Shown here piece after piece: positions 1-9,400 of a stretch of 64,000 nucleotides of DNA. Under the pieces are notes generated by a model. The model saw nothing but the letters and a program-made list of their open reading frames with translations, ran no database searches and was not told the DNA's origin. Made by a program: the position numbers and the translations under genes. This stretch comes from Hyphomicrobiales bacterium (GTDB taxonomy: Bacteria > Pseudomonadota > Alphaproteobacteria > Rhizobiales > Rhizobiaceae). The number at the start of each line of letters is the position of its first letter. The stretch's first letter is position 1. Location: assembly GCA_900472175.1 (NCBI GenBank), contig UCHD01000025.1, positions 24,283 through 88,282 on the forward strand, written 5' to 3'.

Positions 1-164
1 TTGACCCCATATGCCCGCACGCCGCTTTCGACGATCGCCGAGACGATGCGGCTGGCCGTTTCAACCCGCTGTCTGGCAGCATTGGAAAGAGCAAGCGTTG
101 CGCCACCCGCAACCGCCGCCACGGCGCGCCAGTCGAGCGCGCTCTCAAGCACGATGTCCTGCAC
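1..164 (-). CDS. hutH: Histidine ammonia-lyase, N-terminal fragment (cut by window edge)
   Basis: Only about 54 N-terminal codons lie in the window; the gene continues past base 1. The visible protein ends in the residues RAYGV followed by an incomplete codon AA-, matching the start of the conserved YGVNTGFG segment of aromatic amino-acid ammonia-lyases, and the preceding A-R-x-x-V-x-x-A-S-x-x-V pattern is also typical. I chose a GTG start at 164 because a clean GGAGG (171-175) lies 6 bases upstream; the upstream ABC ATPase stops at 167-169, so the two genes are translationally coupled. The family converts L-histidine to urocanate, the first step of histidine degradation. A hutC-like repressor gene at 3600 supports the call. 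Without the MIO active-site (A-S-G) region the assignment rests on a short stretch. Confidence 0.75.
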   Translation of the reverse strand, partial: MQDIVLESALDWRAVAAVAGGATLALSNAARQRVETASRIVSAIVESGVRAYGV

Positions 165-166
165 GA

Positions 167-973
167 TCAGCCTCCGAAATTGCCGATAAACTGGCGGAAG
201 CTGGGCGAACCGCCGGAACCGAACAATTCGTCCGGCGCGCCGTCACTGTCGATCTCGCCGGACTTCATGAAGATCACCCGGTTGGAAACGTTTCGGGCAA
301 AGCTCATTTCGTGGGTGACGACCAGCATGGTCATGCCCTCTTCGGCCAGCGAGCGCATGACACGCAACACTTCGCCGACCAACTCCGGATCGAGCGCCGA
401 GGTCGGCTCGTCAAACAGCATGACCTTCGGTTTCATCGCCAGCGAGCGGGCGATCGCTGCGCGCTGCTGCTGGCCACCGGACAGATGCGCCGGATAGGCG
501 TGGCGCTTTTCCGCGATACCGACCTTTTCCAAGAGCGCTTCGGCTTCAGCGATACATTCGGCGCGGGGGCGCTTCAGCACATGCACCGGCCCCTCGATGA
601 CATTCTCGAGGATGGTCATGTGGGACCAGAGATTGAACGACTGGAAAACCATGCCGAGTTCGGAACGGATCCGGTCCACCTGCTTGCGGTTCGCCGGCAC
701 GTTCTTGCCGCCCCGCTGCTGCATCTGAATCAGTTCGCCATCGACGGAAATCTCGCCGTGATCGGCGATTTCCAACAGATTGATACAGCGCAGGAAGGTC
801 GATTTGCCCGAGCCACTGGCGCCGAGCAGTGAAATGACGTCGCCGTCGCGAGCCTCGAGCGAGATGCCGCGCAACACTTCATGCGTGCCAAAACTCTTGC
901 GGATATTGCGGACGGAAAGCCGGGTCGTGCCTGCCATGGTCGTTCCAGTCTGGTTGAGGGTCGCGGAAGTCAT
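167..973 (-). CDS. Polar amino-acid ABC transporter ATP-binding protein (HisP/GlnQ type)
   Basis: The 268-residue cytoplasmic ATPase should energise the importer made by the next three upstream genes. Walker A is GASGSGKST, the signature is LSGGQQQR, and Walker B with D-loop is [10 protein letters not shown], all in the arrangement of the HisP/GlnQ/ArtP family. The start codon at 973 overlaps the permease stop (ATGA), indicating coupling; a second in-frame Met at residue 13 (MAGTTRLSV) is an equally good start because family members usually begin there. The gene sits directly before hutH in the same orientation, so L-histidine or a related amino acid is the likely substrate. This inference rests on context only, since specificity lies in the binding protein. 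Confidence 0.93.
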   Translation of the reverse strand: MTSATLNQTGTTMAGTTRLSVRNIRKSFGTHEVLRGISLEARDGDVISLLGASGSGKSTFLRCINLLEIADHGEISVDGELIQMQQRGGKNVPANRKQVDRIRSELGMVFQSFNLWSHMTILENVIEGPVHVLKRPRAECIAEAEALLEKVGIAEKRHAYPAHLSGGQQQRAAIARSLAMKPKVMLFDEPTSALDPELVGEVLRVMRSLAEEGMTMLVVTHEMSFARNVSNRVIFMKSGEIDSDGAPDELFGSGGSPSFRQFIGNFGG

Positions 974-1680
974 CGTTGCGGAACCGGAAAAAGCGGTGCC
1001 GCGCGGCGATGCGGGGTCAGCTTGTATTCAAGCAGCGCCATGGCCTGCAGGATGATGAAGTTGAGAATGAGATAGATCGCGGCGGCACAGAGGAAGACTT
1101 CCATCGTGCGGTATGTCTGCGAGATCAACCGTTGGGCGACGCCGGTCACTTCCCAGACGGTGACAAGGCTGGCAAGCGCCGTCGATTTCACCATCATCAC
1201 CACTTCCGTGGAGTAAGCGGGCAGGGCGTGGCGGAATGCGATCGGCGCCAAGATACGGCGGGTCAAAAGGAAGCCCGACATGCCAACGGACCGCGCCGCC
1301 TCGATTTCCTTGGCCGGGATGGCACGCAGGCCGAAGCGGAAGATTTCTGCCGAATAACCGGCCGTGCAAAGCGCCAGCGACAGGACGGCACAAACGAAGG
1401 GCTCGCGCAACGCCGGCCACAGGAAGCTGTAGCGGATGAAACCGAACTGGCCGAGACCGTAGAAGATCAGGAACATCTGGATCAGAAGCGGCGAGCCGCG
1501 AAAGATGAAGATGTAGCCCTTGGCAAAGTTGCGGGCTGCGGCATTGCCGCTGACGCGCATCCAGACGATCAGAAGCGCCAGGATGCCGCCAAAGAAGACG
1601 GAAAGGGAAAACAGCGCCAGCGTCATCGGCAGAGCGGCCAGCAGCGTTTTCATGGTCTCGAACATGAAGGCGATGTCCAT
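970..1680 (-). CDS. Polar amino-acid ABC transporter permease (HisM type)
   Basis: This 236-residue inner-membrane permease has about five hydrophobic segments and the EAA loop typical of polar amino-acid importers ([13 protein letters not shown] around residues 136-150). An AAGGAG ribosome-binding site lies 7 bases before the ATG at 1680. It follows the other permease by 15 bases and overlaps the ATPase by 4 bases, so it is the third gene of the SBP-permease-permease-ATPase-hutH operon. The two permeases are expected to form a heterodimer, as HisQ and HisM do. Substrate identity is inferred from hutH and hutC nearby. Confidence 0.92.
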   Translation of the reverse strand: MDIAFMFETMKTLLAALPMTLALFSLSVFFGGILALLIVWMRVSGNAAARNFAKGYIFIFRGSPLLIQMFLIFYGLGQFGFIRYSFLWPALREPFVCAVLSLALCTAGYSAEIFRFGLRAIPAKEIEAARSVGMSGFLLTRRILAPIAFRHALPAYSTEVVMMVKSTALASLVTVWEVTGVAQRLISQTYRTMEVFLCAAAIYLILNFIILQAMALLEYKLTPHRRAAPLFPVPQR

Positions 1681-1695
1681 CGCGCGTCTCCTTGA

Positions 1696-2418
1696 TCAGG
1701 CCTGGCCGACACTGGTCGGCATGCTGCGATTGGCGCGCTTTTCAGCACTGTTGAAAATCCGGTCGGAGAAGCTGGTCATGACCAGATAGAGGCAGCCGCC
1801 GACAATGAAGAACAGGAAATGCTGCCGCGTCGATCCGGCCGCGACCTGACTGGTGCGCATCAGGTCGGCAAGCCCGGTCACCGAAACCAGTGCCGAGTCC
1901 TTGAGGCTGAGCTGCCAGACATTGCCGATGCCCGGAATGGCGAACCGGAACACCTGCGGCCCGATGATGCGGCGGAAGCGCAAGCCCCGGTTCATGCCGA
2001 TCGCCTGCGCCGCCTCCAGCTCCCCCTTGGGGATGGCCAGATACGCACCGCGAAACACCTCGGCCTGATAGGCACCGGAGATGATGCCGACGGCAAGCGC
2101 ACCGGCTGCAAAGGACGGAAGGCCGAGAAAGCCCTCATAACCCATCGCCGTGCCGATGGCGGTGACCGCACTCGATCCACCGAAATAGACGAGATAAATG
2201 ATCAGCAACTCGGGAACACCACGGAAGACGGTGGTGTAGGTTCCGCCGATCACCTTCAGGATCCGGCTGCCCGAGAGCTTCGCCCAGGCAATCAGCGAGC
2301 CGAGAATAGCCCCGATCACCAATGCGACACCCGTGACGCACAGTGTCATCAACGCTGCCACGAGCAGCAGTCCGCCCCACCCGGTGGGGCCAAATCCTAT
2401 CATTTGAAGTAAAGACAT
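1696..2418 (-). CDS. Polar amino-acid ABC transporter permease (HisQ type)
   Basis: This 240-residue membrane protein carries the permease EAA motif (KGELEAAQAIGMNRG near residues 140-155) and several transmembrane helices, the first at about residues 17-40. The first part reads like HisQ/ArtQ family proteins (YTTVFRGVPELLIIYLVYFGG). It is separated from the binding-protein gene by 145 bases. That gap contains a short GC-rich inverted repeat (CCGGCC-A-GGCCGG, 2440-2452), which could limit read-through and give excess binding protein over permease. Function: forms the membrane channel with the next gene. Confidence 0.92.
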   Translation of the reverse strand: MSLLQMIGFGPTGWGGLLLVAALMTLCVTGVALVIGAILGSLIAWAKLSGSRILKVIGGTYTTVFRGVPELLIIYLVYFGGSSAVTAIGTAMGYEGFLGLPSFAAGALAVGIISGAYQAEVFRGAYLAIPKGELEAAQAIGMNRGLRFRRIIGPQVFRFAIPGIGNVWQLSLKDSALVSVTGLADLMRTSQVAAGSTRQHFLFFIVGGCLYLVMTSFSDRIFNSAEKRANRSMPTSVGQA

Positions 2419-2563
2419 GCCGCAGGCGTCCCGTCGTTCCCGGCCAGGCCGGCTTCCCGATCTTCAAGTGGATGTGGAAGGCCGCGCCTCATGTGAGAAA
2501 GCAGCCCACCGCAGCAAGTGTGCCCGCCGCCAGCAAAATAGCAAGCGGCAGGAAAACCTGAAA

Positions 2564-3403
2564 TCAGGGAGTAACGTCGGTCTTGAACCACTTCATCGAC
2601 AAGGTCTTGATCGTGCCGTCGGCAAGTGCCGCCTCGATCGCCTTGTTGAGCATGTCGCGCAGATCGGTATCGGCCTGACGGATGCCAAGGCCTTCACCGC
2701 TGCCGAAGATCGTGCCGCCGATTTCAGGACCGGTGAAGCCGAGCGAACCATTAGCCTTCTCGAATGCCGAGATCAGATAGACGGCATCGTCGAATACCAG
2801 GTCGATACGGCCGCTCTCGAGATCGAGGTCGCGCTCAGCGCCGGTCTTGTATTCGCGAACCGTGGCGATATCGCCGAAATTGTCATAGACGAACTTGGAA
2901 TAGACGGTCGCAGCCTGGATACCGATGGTCTTGCCGGCAAACGCCGCCTTCATCGCCTCGACTTCCTTGACGCCGGTCGCACCCGGATCGAGCTTGATGA
3001 CCGTTCCGGTTCCGGCAGCATTGGCCAGCGGGCTATCCTTCAGCGTCGCAAAGGCTGCGTGCGTATGGGCATAGGGGATGGTGAAGTCGATGATCTTCTT
3101 GCGCTCTTCGGTGATCGACAAAGCGTCCATGATGACATCGAACTTGCCGGCATTGAGCGCCGGGATCATGCCGTCCCAATCGGAAGCAACCAGCGTGCAC
3201 TCGACCTTCATGTGCTCGCAGAGATACTTGGCCAGCTCCGGCTCGAAACCGCCGAGCGTGCCGTCCGGATTGGTGAGGTTCCAGGGCGCATAGGCGCCTT
3301 CAAGCGTAATGGTTACAGTCTTCCAGTCCTTGGCCTGCGCCAACGGAGCGGAAAGCGTTGCAAATGCGACGGCGCCAGCCATCAGAAATTTTGACAGGTT
3401 CAT
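2564..3403 (-). CDS. Periplasmic amino-acid-binding protein of ABC importer
   Basis: This is a 279-residue solute-binding protein of the SBP_bac_3 (HisJ/ArtJ) type. It begins with a Sec signal peptide (MNLSKFLMAGAVAFATLSA, cleavage probably after AQA near residue 24). Typical features follow: TLEGAYAPWNLTNPDG, GFEPELAKYL, WDGMIPALNAGKFD and DALSITEERKKIIDFT. I chose ATG at 3403, because AGAGGA sits 8 bases upstream; an in-frame GTG at 3409 lies too close to that site. First gene of the leftward operon and divergent from the GntR regulator at 3600, whose probable operator lies between them. The likely ligand is histidine or another cationic or polar amino acid. Confidence 0.93.
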   Translation of the reverse strand: MNLSKFLMAGAVAFATLSAPLAQAKDWKTVTITLEGAYAPWNLTNPDGTLGGFEPELAKYLCEHMKVECTLVASDWDGMIPALNAGKFDVIMDALSITEERKKIIDFTIPYAHTHAAFATLKDSPLANAAGTGTVIKLDPGATGVKEVEAMKAAFAGKTIGIQAATVYSKFVYDNFGDIATVREYKTGAERDLDLESGRIDLVFDDAVYLISAFEKANGSLGFTGPEIGGTIFGSGEGLGIRQADTDLRDMLNKAIEAALADGTIKTLSMKWFKTDVTP

Positions 3404-3513
3404 GTTCACGTTCCTCTGAGGTTTATCTTCAACAACGTCCGCCGATCTGCGCCGGCTTCACAAATATCTTGATGGATAACGCGGCAAAAAATGCCTCTGA
3501 ACATCCATGTTGT

Positions 3514-3527
3514 ATATGGTACCATAT
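3514..3527. promoter_or_regulatory. Perfect 14-bp palindrome, probable HutC-type operator
   Basis: ATATGGTACCATAT reads identically on both strands and lies in the 196-base divergent intergenic region between the amino-acid importer and the hutC-like gene. A related half-site (ATGGTATGC) follows at about 3537-3545. HutC and other GntR repressors bind AT-rich palindromes of this size, often in such shared promoters. The role as operator is inferred from position and symmetry. Confidence 0.55.
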
Positions 3528-3599
3528 GCTAATTTTTATGGTATGCAAGTAGGCGGCCGCATTTGAATGCAAAATTAATTCCGCCCAGGGAATGAGCAT

Positions 3600-4367
3600 A
3601 TGAAACGAAGCAATACCCCGAAAGCTCCGTTAAAATGGGACGCCAACGACAACGACGGCTGGCCGCTTTATGCCGGCGTCAAGCAGATGATCCTTGACCG
3701 CATCCAGAGCGGCGAATGGCCACCAAAACACCGGGTGCCATCGGAGAACGAACTGGTTGCGGAACTCGGCGTCAGCAAGATGACGGCCAACCGGGCCTTG
3801 AGGGAACTGGCGAGCGAGGGCGAGCTCGTGCGCATCCAGGGGGTCGGCTCTTTCGTTGCCGAGCGTAAAGGCTACTCCGAACTGTTCGAAGTCCGCAATA
3901 TCGCCGAGGAGATCGACGAGAGAGGCCATACGCATCAGGCATCCGTGGTGGTTTTAGCGCAGGAAACTGCCGCGCCGGATGTTGCCGATGCCCTCGGGCT
4001 ACCGATCGGCGCACCGGTGTTTCATTCACTGATCGTCCACAGCGAAAACGGCGTTCCGGTCCAGATCGAAGACCGCTTCGTCAACCCCGAAGCGGCGCCA
4101 GGCTACCTGGAACAGGACTTTACGGCGCAAACGCCGAATGCCTATTTGACAGCAGAAGCCCCCTTGAGCGGGTCCGAACATATTGTCGAAGCCACCATGC
4201 CACAACCATGGGAATGCAAGCTGCTGGTCATCCTGCGCACCGAACCCTGCCTGCTGATTCGCCGCCGCACATGGTCATCGAAGCGGGCCGTGTCCTTTGC
4301 ACGGCTAGTTTATCCCGGCAACCGGTATCGTCTGGAATCACGCAACGGAAAGATGAGCGACGAGTAG
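3600..4367 (+). CDS. hutC: GntR-family histidine-utilisation repressor
   Basis: This 255-residue protein has an N-terminal winged helix (about residues 22-90: PLYAGVKQMILDRIQSGEW, PSENELVAELGVSKMTANRALREL, IQGVGSFVAE). Its C-terminal UbiC/UTRA ligand-binding domain ends in the HutC-like segment PCLLIRRRTWS...LVYPGNRYRL. HutC proteins repress histidine degradation and are released by urocanate. AGGGA about 9 bases upstream supports the ATG at 3600. It is divergent from the importer-hutH operon, with a 14-bp palindrome between them, and it probably controls both directions. The hutC symbol is assigned from the domain pattern plus the adjoining hutH fragment. Confidence 0.85.
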   Translation: MKRSNTPKAPLKWDANDNDGWPLYAGVKQMILDRIQSGEWPPKHRVPSENELVAELGVSKMTANRALRELASEGELVRIQGVGSFVAERKGYSELFEVRNIAEEIDERGHTHQASVVVLAQETAAPDVADALGLPIGAPVFHSLIVHSENGVPVQIEDRFVNPEAAPGYLEQDFTAQTPNAYLTAEAPLSGSEHIVEATMPQPWECKLLVILRTEPCLLIRRRTWSSKRAVSFARLVYPGNRYRLESRNGKMSDE

Positions 4368-4384
4368 CTGAATCAGCCAAACGC

Positions 4385-4403
4385 TCCCTATGTTGTATAG
4401 GGA
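4385..4403. terminator. Hairpin between convergent genes
   Basis: TCCCTAT and ATAGGGA form a 7-bp stem with a 5-base loop in the 55-base gap between the convergent hutC and TetR genes. There is no clear U-tract on either side, so it would be a weak bidirectional terminator at best. Confidence 0.3.
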
Positions 4404-4422
4404 ACCTGGGCGACCGATTGAG

Positions 4423-5022
4423 TCAACCTTGCGCGACGACGGTTTCGGGCCAGAACTGAAGCGCCATATCGATGACGCGGTAAAGTGCAGAGCGATCCGC
4501 ACCGGATGCGGCCTGAATGGCGGTTCCCTGCGAGATGGTCATGATATAGCGGGCCAGATCATAAGGTTCATGCCCAGCAGGCAAATCCCCTTCGCTCGCC
4601 GCGCGCTCGAACCGCCGGCCCAGATCCCGCTCGCCACGCTGGCGATTTTCGATCAGGCATTTCTGAATTTCGGCAGCCGCCTCACTGCAGGCAAGCGCGC
4701 CATTGATGCCAAGACACCCGCTTGGACCGGTTTCCGCGGTCTGGGAATCGGCAAAGCCCCTCAGGATCTTCTCGGCCACATCGCGCGCCTTCGGTTCCTT
4801 CAGCGCCTCATGGAAGAAGTTCATCTTGGTGCGCTCGTAGCGCTCCAGAGCCTTGAGGAAGAGGCCTTCCTTGTTGCCGAAAACGCCATAGAGGCTCGGC
4901 TTGGTAATGCCCATCCCTTCCGTCAGATCCGTCAGAGACGTGCCTTCGTAGCCCTTTCGCCAGAACAACTCCATCGCCGTTTCCAGGGCATCATCGACAT
5001 CGAACTCTCTTGGCCGTCCCAT
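4423..5022 (-). CDS. TetR-family regulator of the adjacent RND pump
   Basis: This 199-residue repressor has an N-terminal helix-turn-helix (residues ~8-52: FDVDDALETAMELFWRKGYEGTS, MGITKPSLYGVFGNKEGLF) and a C-terminal TetR ligand domain. It is divergent from the RND adaptor/pump operon, with two near-identical TetR-type palindromes in the shared 186-base promoter region. This is the usual AcrR/TtgR-like arrangement, in which the repressor controls itself and the pump and is released by pump substrates. The start at 4423-5022 (ATG at 5022) is backed by GGGAGG upstream. The inducer cannot be read from the sequence. Confidence 0.9.
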   Translation of the reverse strand: MGRPREFDVDDALETAMELFWRKGYEGTSLTDLTEGMGITKPSLYGVFGNKEGLFLKALERYERTKMNFFHEALKEPKARDVAEKILRGFADSQTAETGPSGCLGINGALACSEAAAEIQKCLIENRQRGERDLGRRFERAASEGDLPAGHEPYDLARYIMTISQGTAIQAASGADRSALYRVIDMALQFWPETVVAQG

Positions 5023-5046
5023 GGGGTGGGCCCTCCCGAATTTTTT

Positions 5047-5062
5047 TATACCGATCGGTATA
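5047..5062. promoter_or_regulatory. TetR operator O1 (16-bp perfect palindrome)
   Basis: TATACCGATCGGTATA is a perfect 16-bp palindrome just upstream of the probable pump promoter and 25 bases from the tetR start codon. A second copy with the same arms (ATACCG-AA-CGGTAT) lies 40 bases downstream. The ATACCG-n2-CGGTAT form is common for TetR-type regulators in Rhizobiales. Confidence 0.75.
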
Positions 5063-5070
5063 CAATTCGA

Positions 5071-5099
5071 TTGACATCGATCGGCTTCAGAACTTATTT
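5071..5099 (+). promoter_or_regulatory. Candidate sigma-70 promoter of RND operon
   Basis: TTGACA at 5071-5076 and TTATTT at 5094-5099 are spaced 17 bases apart. The promoter lies exactly between the two TetR palindromes, and the second palindrome would cover the transcription start, a classic repression geometry. Confidence 0.5.
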
Positions 5100-5101
5100 C
5101 T

Positions 5102-5115
5102 ATACCGAACGGTAT
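5102..5115. promoter_or_regulatory. TetR operator O2
   Basis: ATACCG-AA-CGGTAT has arms identical to the upstream operator at 5047-5062 with a two-base centre. It sits immediately downstream of the candidate -10 element. Confidence 0.7.
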
Positions 5116-5208
5116 TGAACGTCAATGCAACCCTCGCCCAAATCCTCCGCCTCCCACGAAGGACAAAAGGCAGCCCTCCTCCGAGGGCAGAAATTCAGGA
5201 TAACCGCC

Positions 5209-6429
5209 ATGTCATTCGGAACTTTCAGAGCCAAGCTTCTTACCACTGGCCTCGTCCTCGCGGTCGCGACCATTGCGCCGACTGTCTATTTCGATCTCCT
5301 GGGCAGCCCCGCCGGCAGCGGCAATGCGGCCGATGCCTCCACGGCAGCACCCGTCGCCATCCCCGTCTCCGTCGCGGTGGTCGAAGCAAAGTCCGTGACC
5401 CAATGGAGCGAATTCTCTGGCCGCCTCGAAGCGGTCGATCATGTCGAACTGCGCTCCCGCGTCGCTGGCGCCATCCAGTCGGTCCACTTCCAGGAAGGCG
5501 CGATCGTTGAGAAGGGTGACCTGCTCGTCACCATCGACCCCGCTCCCTACCAGGCCGAAGTCGCCCGTGCGCAAGCAAGCGTGACGGCTGCCGAAGCGCG
5601 GGCTTCGCTTGCCCGCATCGAATTGAAGCGCGGCAATCAATTGCTGGCGTCCAATGCCGTGTCGCAGAGCGAAGTCGATCAGCGTCAGAACGGCTTGGCC
5701 AGTGCCGAGGCCGATGTCGGCGCGGCCCGCGCGGTTCTCGAATCCGCAGCTCTCAATCTTGGCTATACCGAAATCCGCGCGCCGATCACCGGCCGGGTTG
5801 GCAAGATCGAGATCACCGCCGGCAACCTGATTGCCGCCGGTCCCTCTTCGCCGATTCTCACCCGGCTGGTCTCGCTGAGCCCGATTTACGCCAGCTTCGA
5901 AGCCGACGAGCGGATCGTCTCCAGTATTCTCGCCGAACTGCCGGAAGGCGTTAACGCCCGCAATTTCATCGACCGCGTGCCGGTCCGCATGGATGTTGCC
6001 GGATCGTCAGACGTCAGCGGCAAGCTGCAACTCGTCGATAACAGCGTCAATCCCGATAGCGGCACGATCCGCGTCCGCGCCGTGTTCGACAACGCCAATG
6101 GCGCCTTGATGCCGGGGCAGTTTGCCCGGCTCAGCATGGGTCAGGCAAAGTCCGAAGATGCAGTGCTGATCCATGAACGGGCCATCGGCACCGACCAGAA
6201 CAAGAAATACGTCATGGTCGTCAAGCCGGACAACACCACGGAATACCGCGAGATCACGGTCGGCATGAAGTCCGATGGCCTGCGGGTGGTCACGGCCGGG
6301 TTGAAAGCTGAGGAGCGCATCGTCGTCAATGGCCTGCAACGCATCCGTCCCGGCGCGCTCGTGGCACCGGAAATGGTCTCCATGAATCCGGCTGTCGATC
6401 CCCAGCAGCAAGCCTCGATAACCAATTAA
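5209..6429 (+). CDS. RND efflux periplasmic adaptor (AcrA/MexA family)
   Basis: This 406-residue membrane-fusion protein links the inner-membrane RND pump to an outer-membrane channel. It has an N-terminal membrane anchor (LLTTGLVLAVATIAPTVYF), with no lipobox cysteine. The lipoyl half-motifs (VELRSRVAGAIQSVHFQEGAIVEKGDLL and LNLGYTEIRAPITGRVGK) flank an alpha-helical hairpin at about residues 105-180, followed by beta-barrel and membrane-proximal domains. I chose ATG at 5209 (AGGA 8 bases upstream) over an in-frame ATG at 5125, because the extra 28 residues are polar, lack a ribosome-binding site and overlap the promoter/operator region. The pump gene follows after 39 bases. No TolC-like gene is present, so the outer-membrane channel must be encoded elsewhere. 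Confidence 0.93.
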   Translation: MSFGTFRAKLLTTGLVLAVATIAPTVYFDLLGSPAGSGNAADASTAAPVAIPVSVAVVEAKSVTQWSEFSGRLEAVDHVELRSRVAGAIQSVHFQEGAIVEKGDLLVTIDPAPYQAEVARAQASVTAAEARASLARIELKRGNQLLASNAVSQSEVDQRQNGLASAEADVGAARAVLESAALNLGYTEIRAPITGRVGKIEITAGNLIAAGPSSPILTRLVSLSPIYASFEADERIVSSILAELPEGVNARNFIDRVPVRMDVAGSSDVSGKLQLVDNSVNPDSGTIRVRAVFDNANGALMPGQFARLSMGQAKSEDAVLIHERAIGTDQNKKYVMVVKPDNTTEYREITVGMKSDGLRVVTAGLKAEERIVVNGLQRIRPGALVAPEMVSMNPAVDPQQQASITN

Positions 6430-6468
6430 GCCTTTCTCCGGCATTTTAGCACAAGGGCGGATTTCGCC

Positions 6469-9400
6469 ATGAATATCTCCAGGTTCTTTATCGATCGCCC
6501 GGTCTTCGCGGGCGTTCTGTCCTTCATCATCTTTCTGGGCGGCCTGATCGCAATGACGATCCTGCCGATCTCGGAATATCCCGATGTCGTGCCGCCGCAG
6601 ATCGTCGTTCGCGCCAACTACCCGGGCGCAAACCCGAAAGTCATCGCCGAGACCGTGGCGACTCCACTGGAGGAATCGATCAATGGCGTCGAGGACATGC
6701 TCTATATGAGCAGCCAGGCGACCACTGACGGCTTGATGACACTGACCGTCACCTTCAAGCTCGGCACCGACCCGGACCAGGCGCAACAGCTTGTTCAGAA
6801 CCGCGTCGGCCAAGCCGAGCCACGCCTGCCGGAAGAGGTGCGCCGCCTCGGCATCACCACCATCAAAAGCTCCCCGGACCTGATGATGGTGGTGCACCTG
6901 ACTTCCCCTGAAGGCCGCTACGACATGACCTATCTGCGCAACTATGCGCTGATCAACGTCAAGGACAGGCTGGCCCGTATCGACGGTGTCGGCCAGGTCC
7001 AGCTGTTCGGCTCCGGCGACTATTCGATGCGCATCTGGCTCGACCCGCAAAAGATGGCCCAGCTCGGCCTGTCCGCCTCGGATATTGTCAATGAAATCCG
7101 CGCTCAGAACGTCCAGGCTGCTGCCGGTGTCATTGGTTCATCGCCAAACGCGCAGGGCGTCGACCTGCAATTGTCGGTGAACGCGCAGGGACGCCTGCAA
7201 AGCGAGGAAGAGTTCGGCGAGATCATCATTAAGACGAGCCCCACCGGCGCAATCACCCGCCTGCGCGACGTCTCGCGCATCGAGCTTGGCTCGGCCGAAT
7301 ATTCGCTGCGCTCGCTGCTCAACAACAAGCAGGCCGTTGCCATCCCCGTCTTCCAGGCTCCCGGTTCGAACGCGATCGAGATCGCCGACCAGGTCCGCAC
7401 CACCATGGAAGAAATCAAGGCGTCGATGCCGCAGGATGTCGATTACGAGATCGTCTATGACACGACCCAGTTCGTCCGTGCCTCGATCGAGGCTGTTATC
7501 CACACCCTGCTTGAAGCCATCGCGCTGGTCGTCATCGTCGTCATCATCTTCCTGCAGACGTGGCGCGCCTCGATCATTCCGTTGATTGCCGTTCCCGTGT
7601 CGATCATCGGCACCTTCGCCGTCATGCAGATGCTCGGCTTCTCGATCAATGCGCTCAGTCTCTTTGGCCTCGTTCTGGCCATCGGTATCGTCGTCGATGA
7701 CGCGATCGTCGTCGTCGAAAACGTCGAACGTAACATCGAGGACGGGCTTTCACCGCGCGAAGCGACCTACAAGGCAATGACCGAAGTCTCTGGCCCGATC
7801 ATCGCGATTGCGCTGGTGCTGGTCGCCGTCTTCGTGCCGCTCGCGTTCATCTCCGGCCTGACCGGCCAGTTCTACAAGCAGTTCGCCCTGACGATCGCCA
7901 TTTCGACCGTCATCTCGGCCTTCAATTCGCTGACGCTGTCCCCGGCGCTTGCTGCCCTGCTTCTGCGTGGCCATGATGCGCCGAAGGACCGGTTGACCCG
8001 GGTGATGGACTTCCTGTTTGGCTGGTTCTTCCGCGGGTTCAACGCCGTGTTTTCGCGCGGCTCGCGGGCCTATAGCTCCGGCGTCCGGGGCGTGATTTCG
8101 CGCAAGACGCTGATGATGGGCGTCTATCTGCTGCTCGTCGGCGCAACCGTGTTCTTCTTCAAGGCGGTCCCGCCCGGCTTCGTACCGCCGCAGGACAAGC
8201 AGTATCTGGTCGGCTTCACCCAGCTGCCGGACGGTGCTTCGCTCGACCGCACGGAAGAAGTCATCCGCCGCATCAGCGACATCTCCTTGAAGGTTCCCGG
8301 CGTCGAAAGCGCCATCGCCTTCCCAGGCCTATCGATCAACGGCTTCACCAACTCCTCCAATGCCGGCATCGTCTTCCTGTCGCTGAAACCTTTCGAGGAA
8401 CGCACCACGCCTGACCTGTCTGCCGGTGCGATTGCCGGGCGGTTGAACCAGGAACTCAGCGTTATCCAGGAATCCTTCAGCGCCATTTTCCCACCGCCGC
8501 CTGTCCAGGGTCTCGGTGCCATCGGTGGCTTCAAGCTGCAGCTGGAAGACAAGGCGGGGCTTGGCTACGAAGCGCTCGACGCAGCCGTTAAGGGTTTCAT
8601 GGCCAAGGCCTACGTAACGCCTGAACTGGTCGGCATGTTCTCCAGCTATCAGGTCAACGTTCCGCAGCTCTATGCCGACGTCGATCGGGCAAAGGCCCGC
8701 CAGCTGAATGTTCCGCTGACGGAGATCTTCAACACCCTGCAGATCTATCTCGGCTCGGTCTATGTCAACGACTTCAACAAGTTCGGACGAACCTATTCCG
8801 TGCGTGTGCAGGCCGACGCAAACTACCGCGCTCAGGCGGAAGACATCGGCAAGCTGGAAGTCCGCTCCAACTCAGGCGAAATGATCCCGTTGTCGGCCGT
8901 GCTCAACGTCACTTCGAGTGCCGGTCCGGAACGCGCCATGCGCTATAACGGCTTCCTTTCGGCCGATATCAACGGCAATACGGCACCCGGCTATTCATCC
9001 GGCCAGGCCCGCGCCGCCGTCGAGCGCATTGCGGCGGAAACGCTGCCTGCAGGCGTGACCTTCGAATGGACGGAACTGACCTATCAGGAGATTATTGCCG
9101 GCAACACCGGTATCCTGATCTTCCCGCTGTCAATCCTGCTGGTCTTCCTGGTGCTGGCGGCCCAGTACGAAAGCCTGACGTTGCCGCTGTCGATCATCAT
9201 GATCATCCCAATGGCGCTTCTGGCCGCACTGGGCGGAGTCTGGCTGACAGCAGGTGACAACAATGTCTTCACCCAGATCGGTCTGATCGTTCTGGTGGGG
9301 CTATCGGCGAAGAACGCTATCCTGATCGTCGAATTTGCGCGAGAGCTTGAATTCGAGGGGGCGACGCCGTTCGACGCCGTCATCAAGGCCAGCCGCCTGC

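Noticed and set aside
5125..5208. Upstream ATG for the RND adaptor
   Set aside because: No ribosome-binding site, a polar extension before the membrane anchor, and overlap with the operator region.
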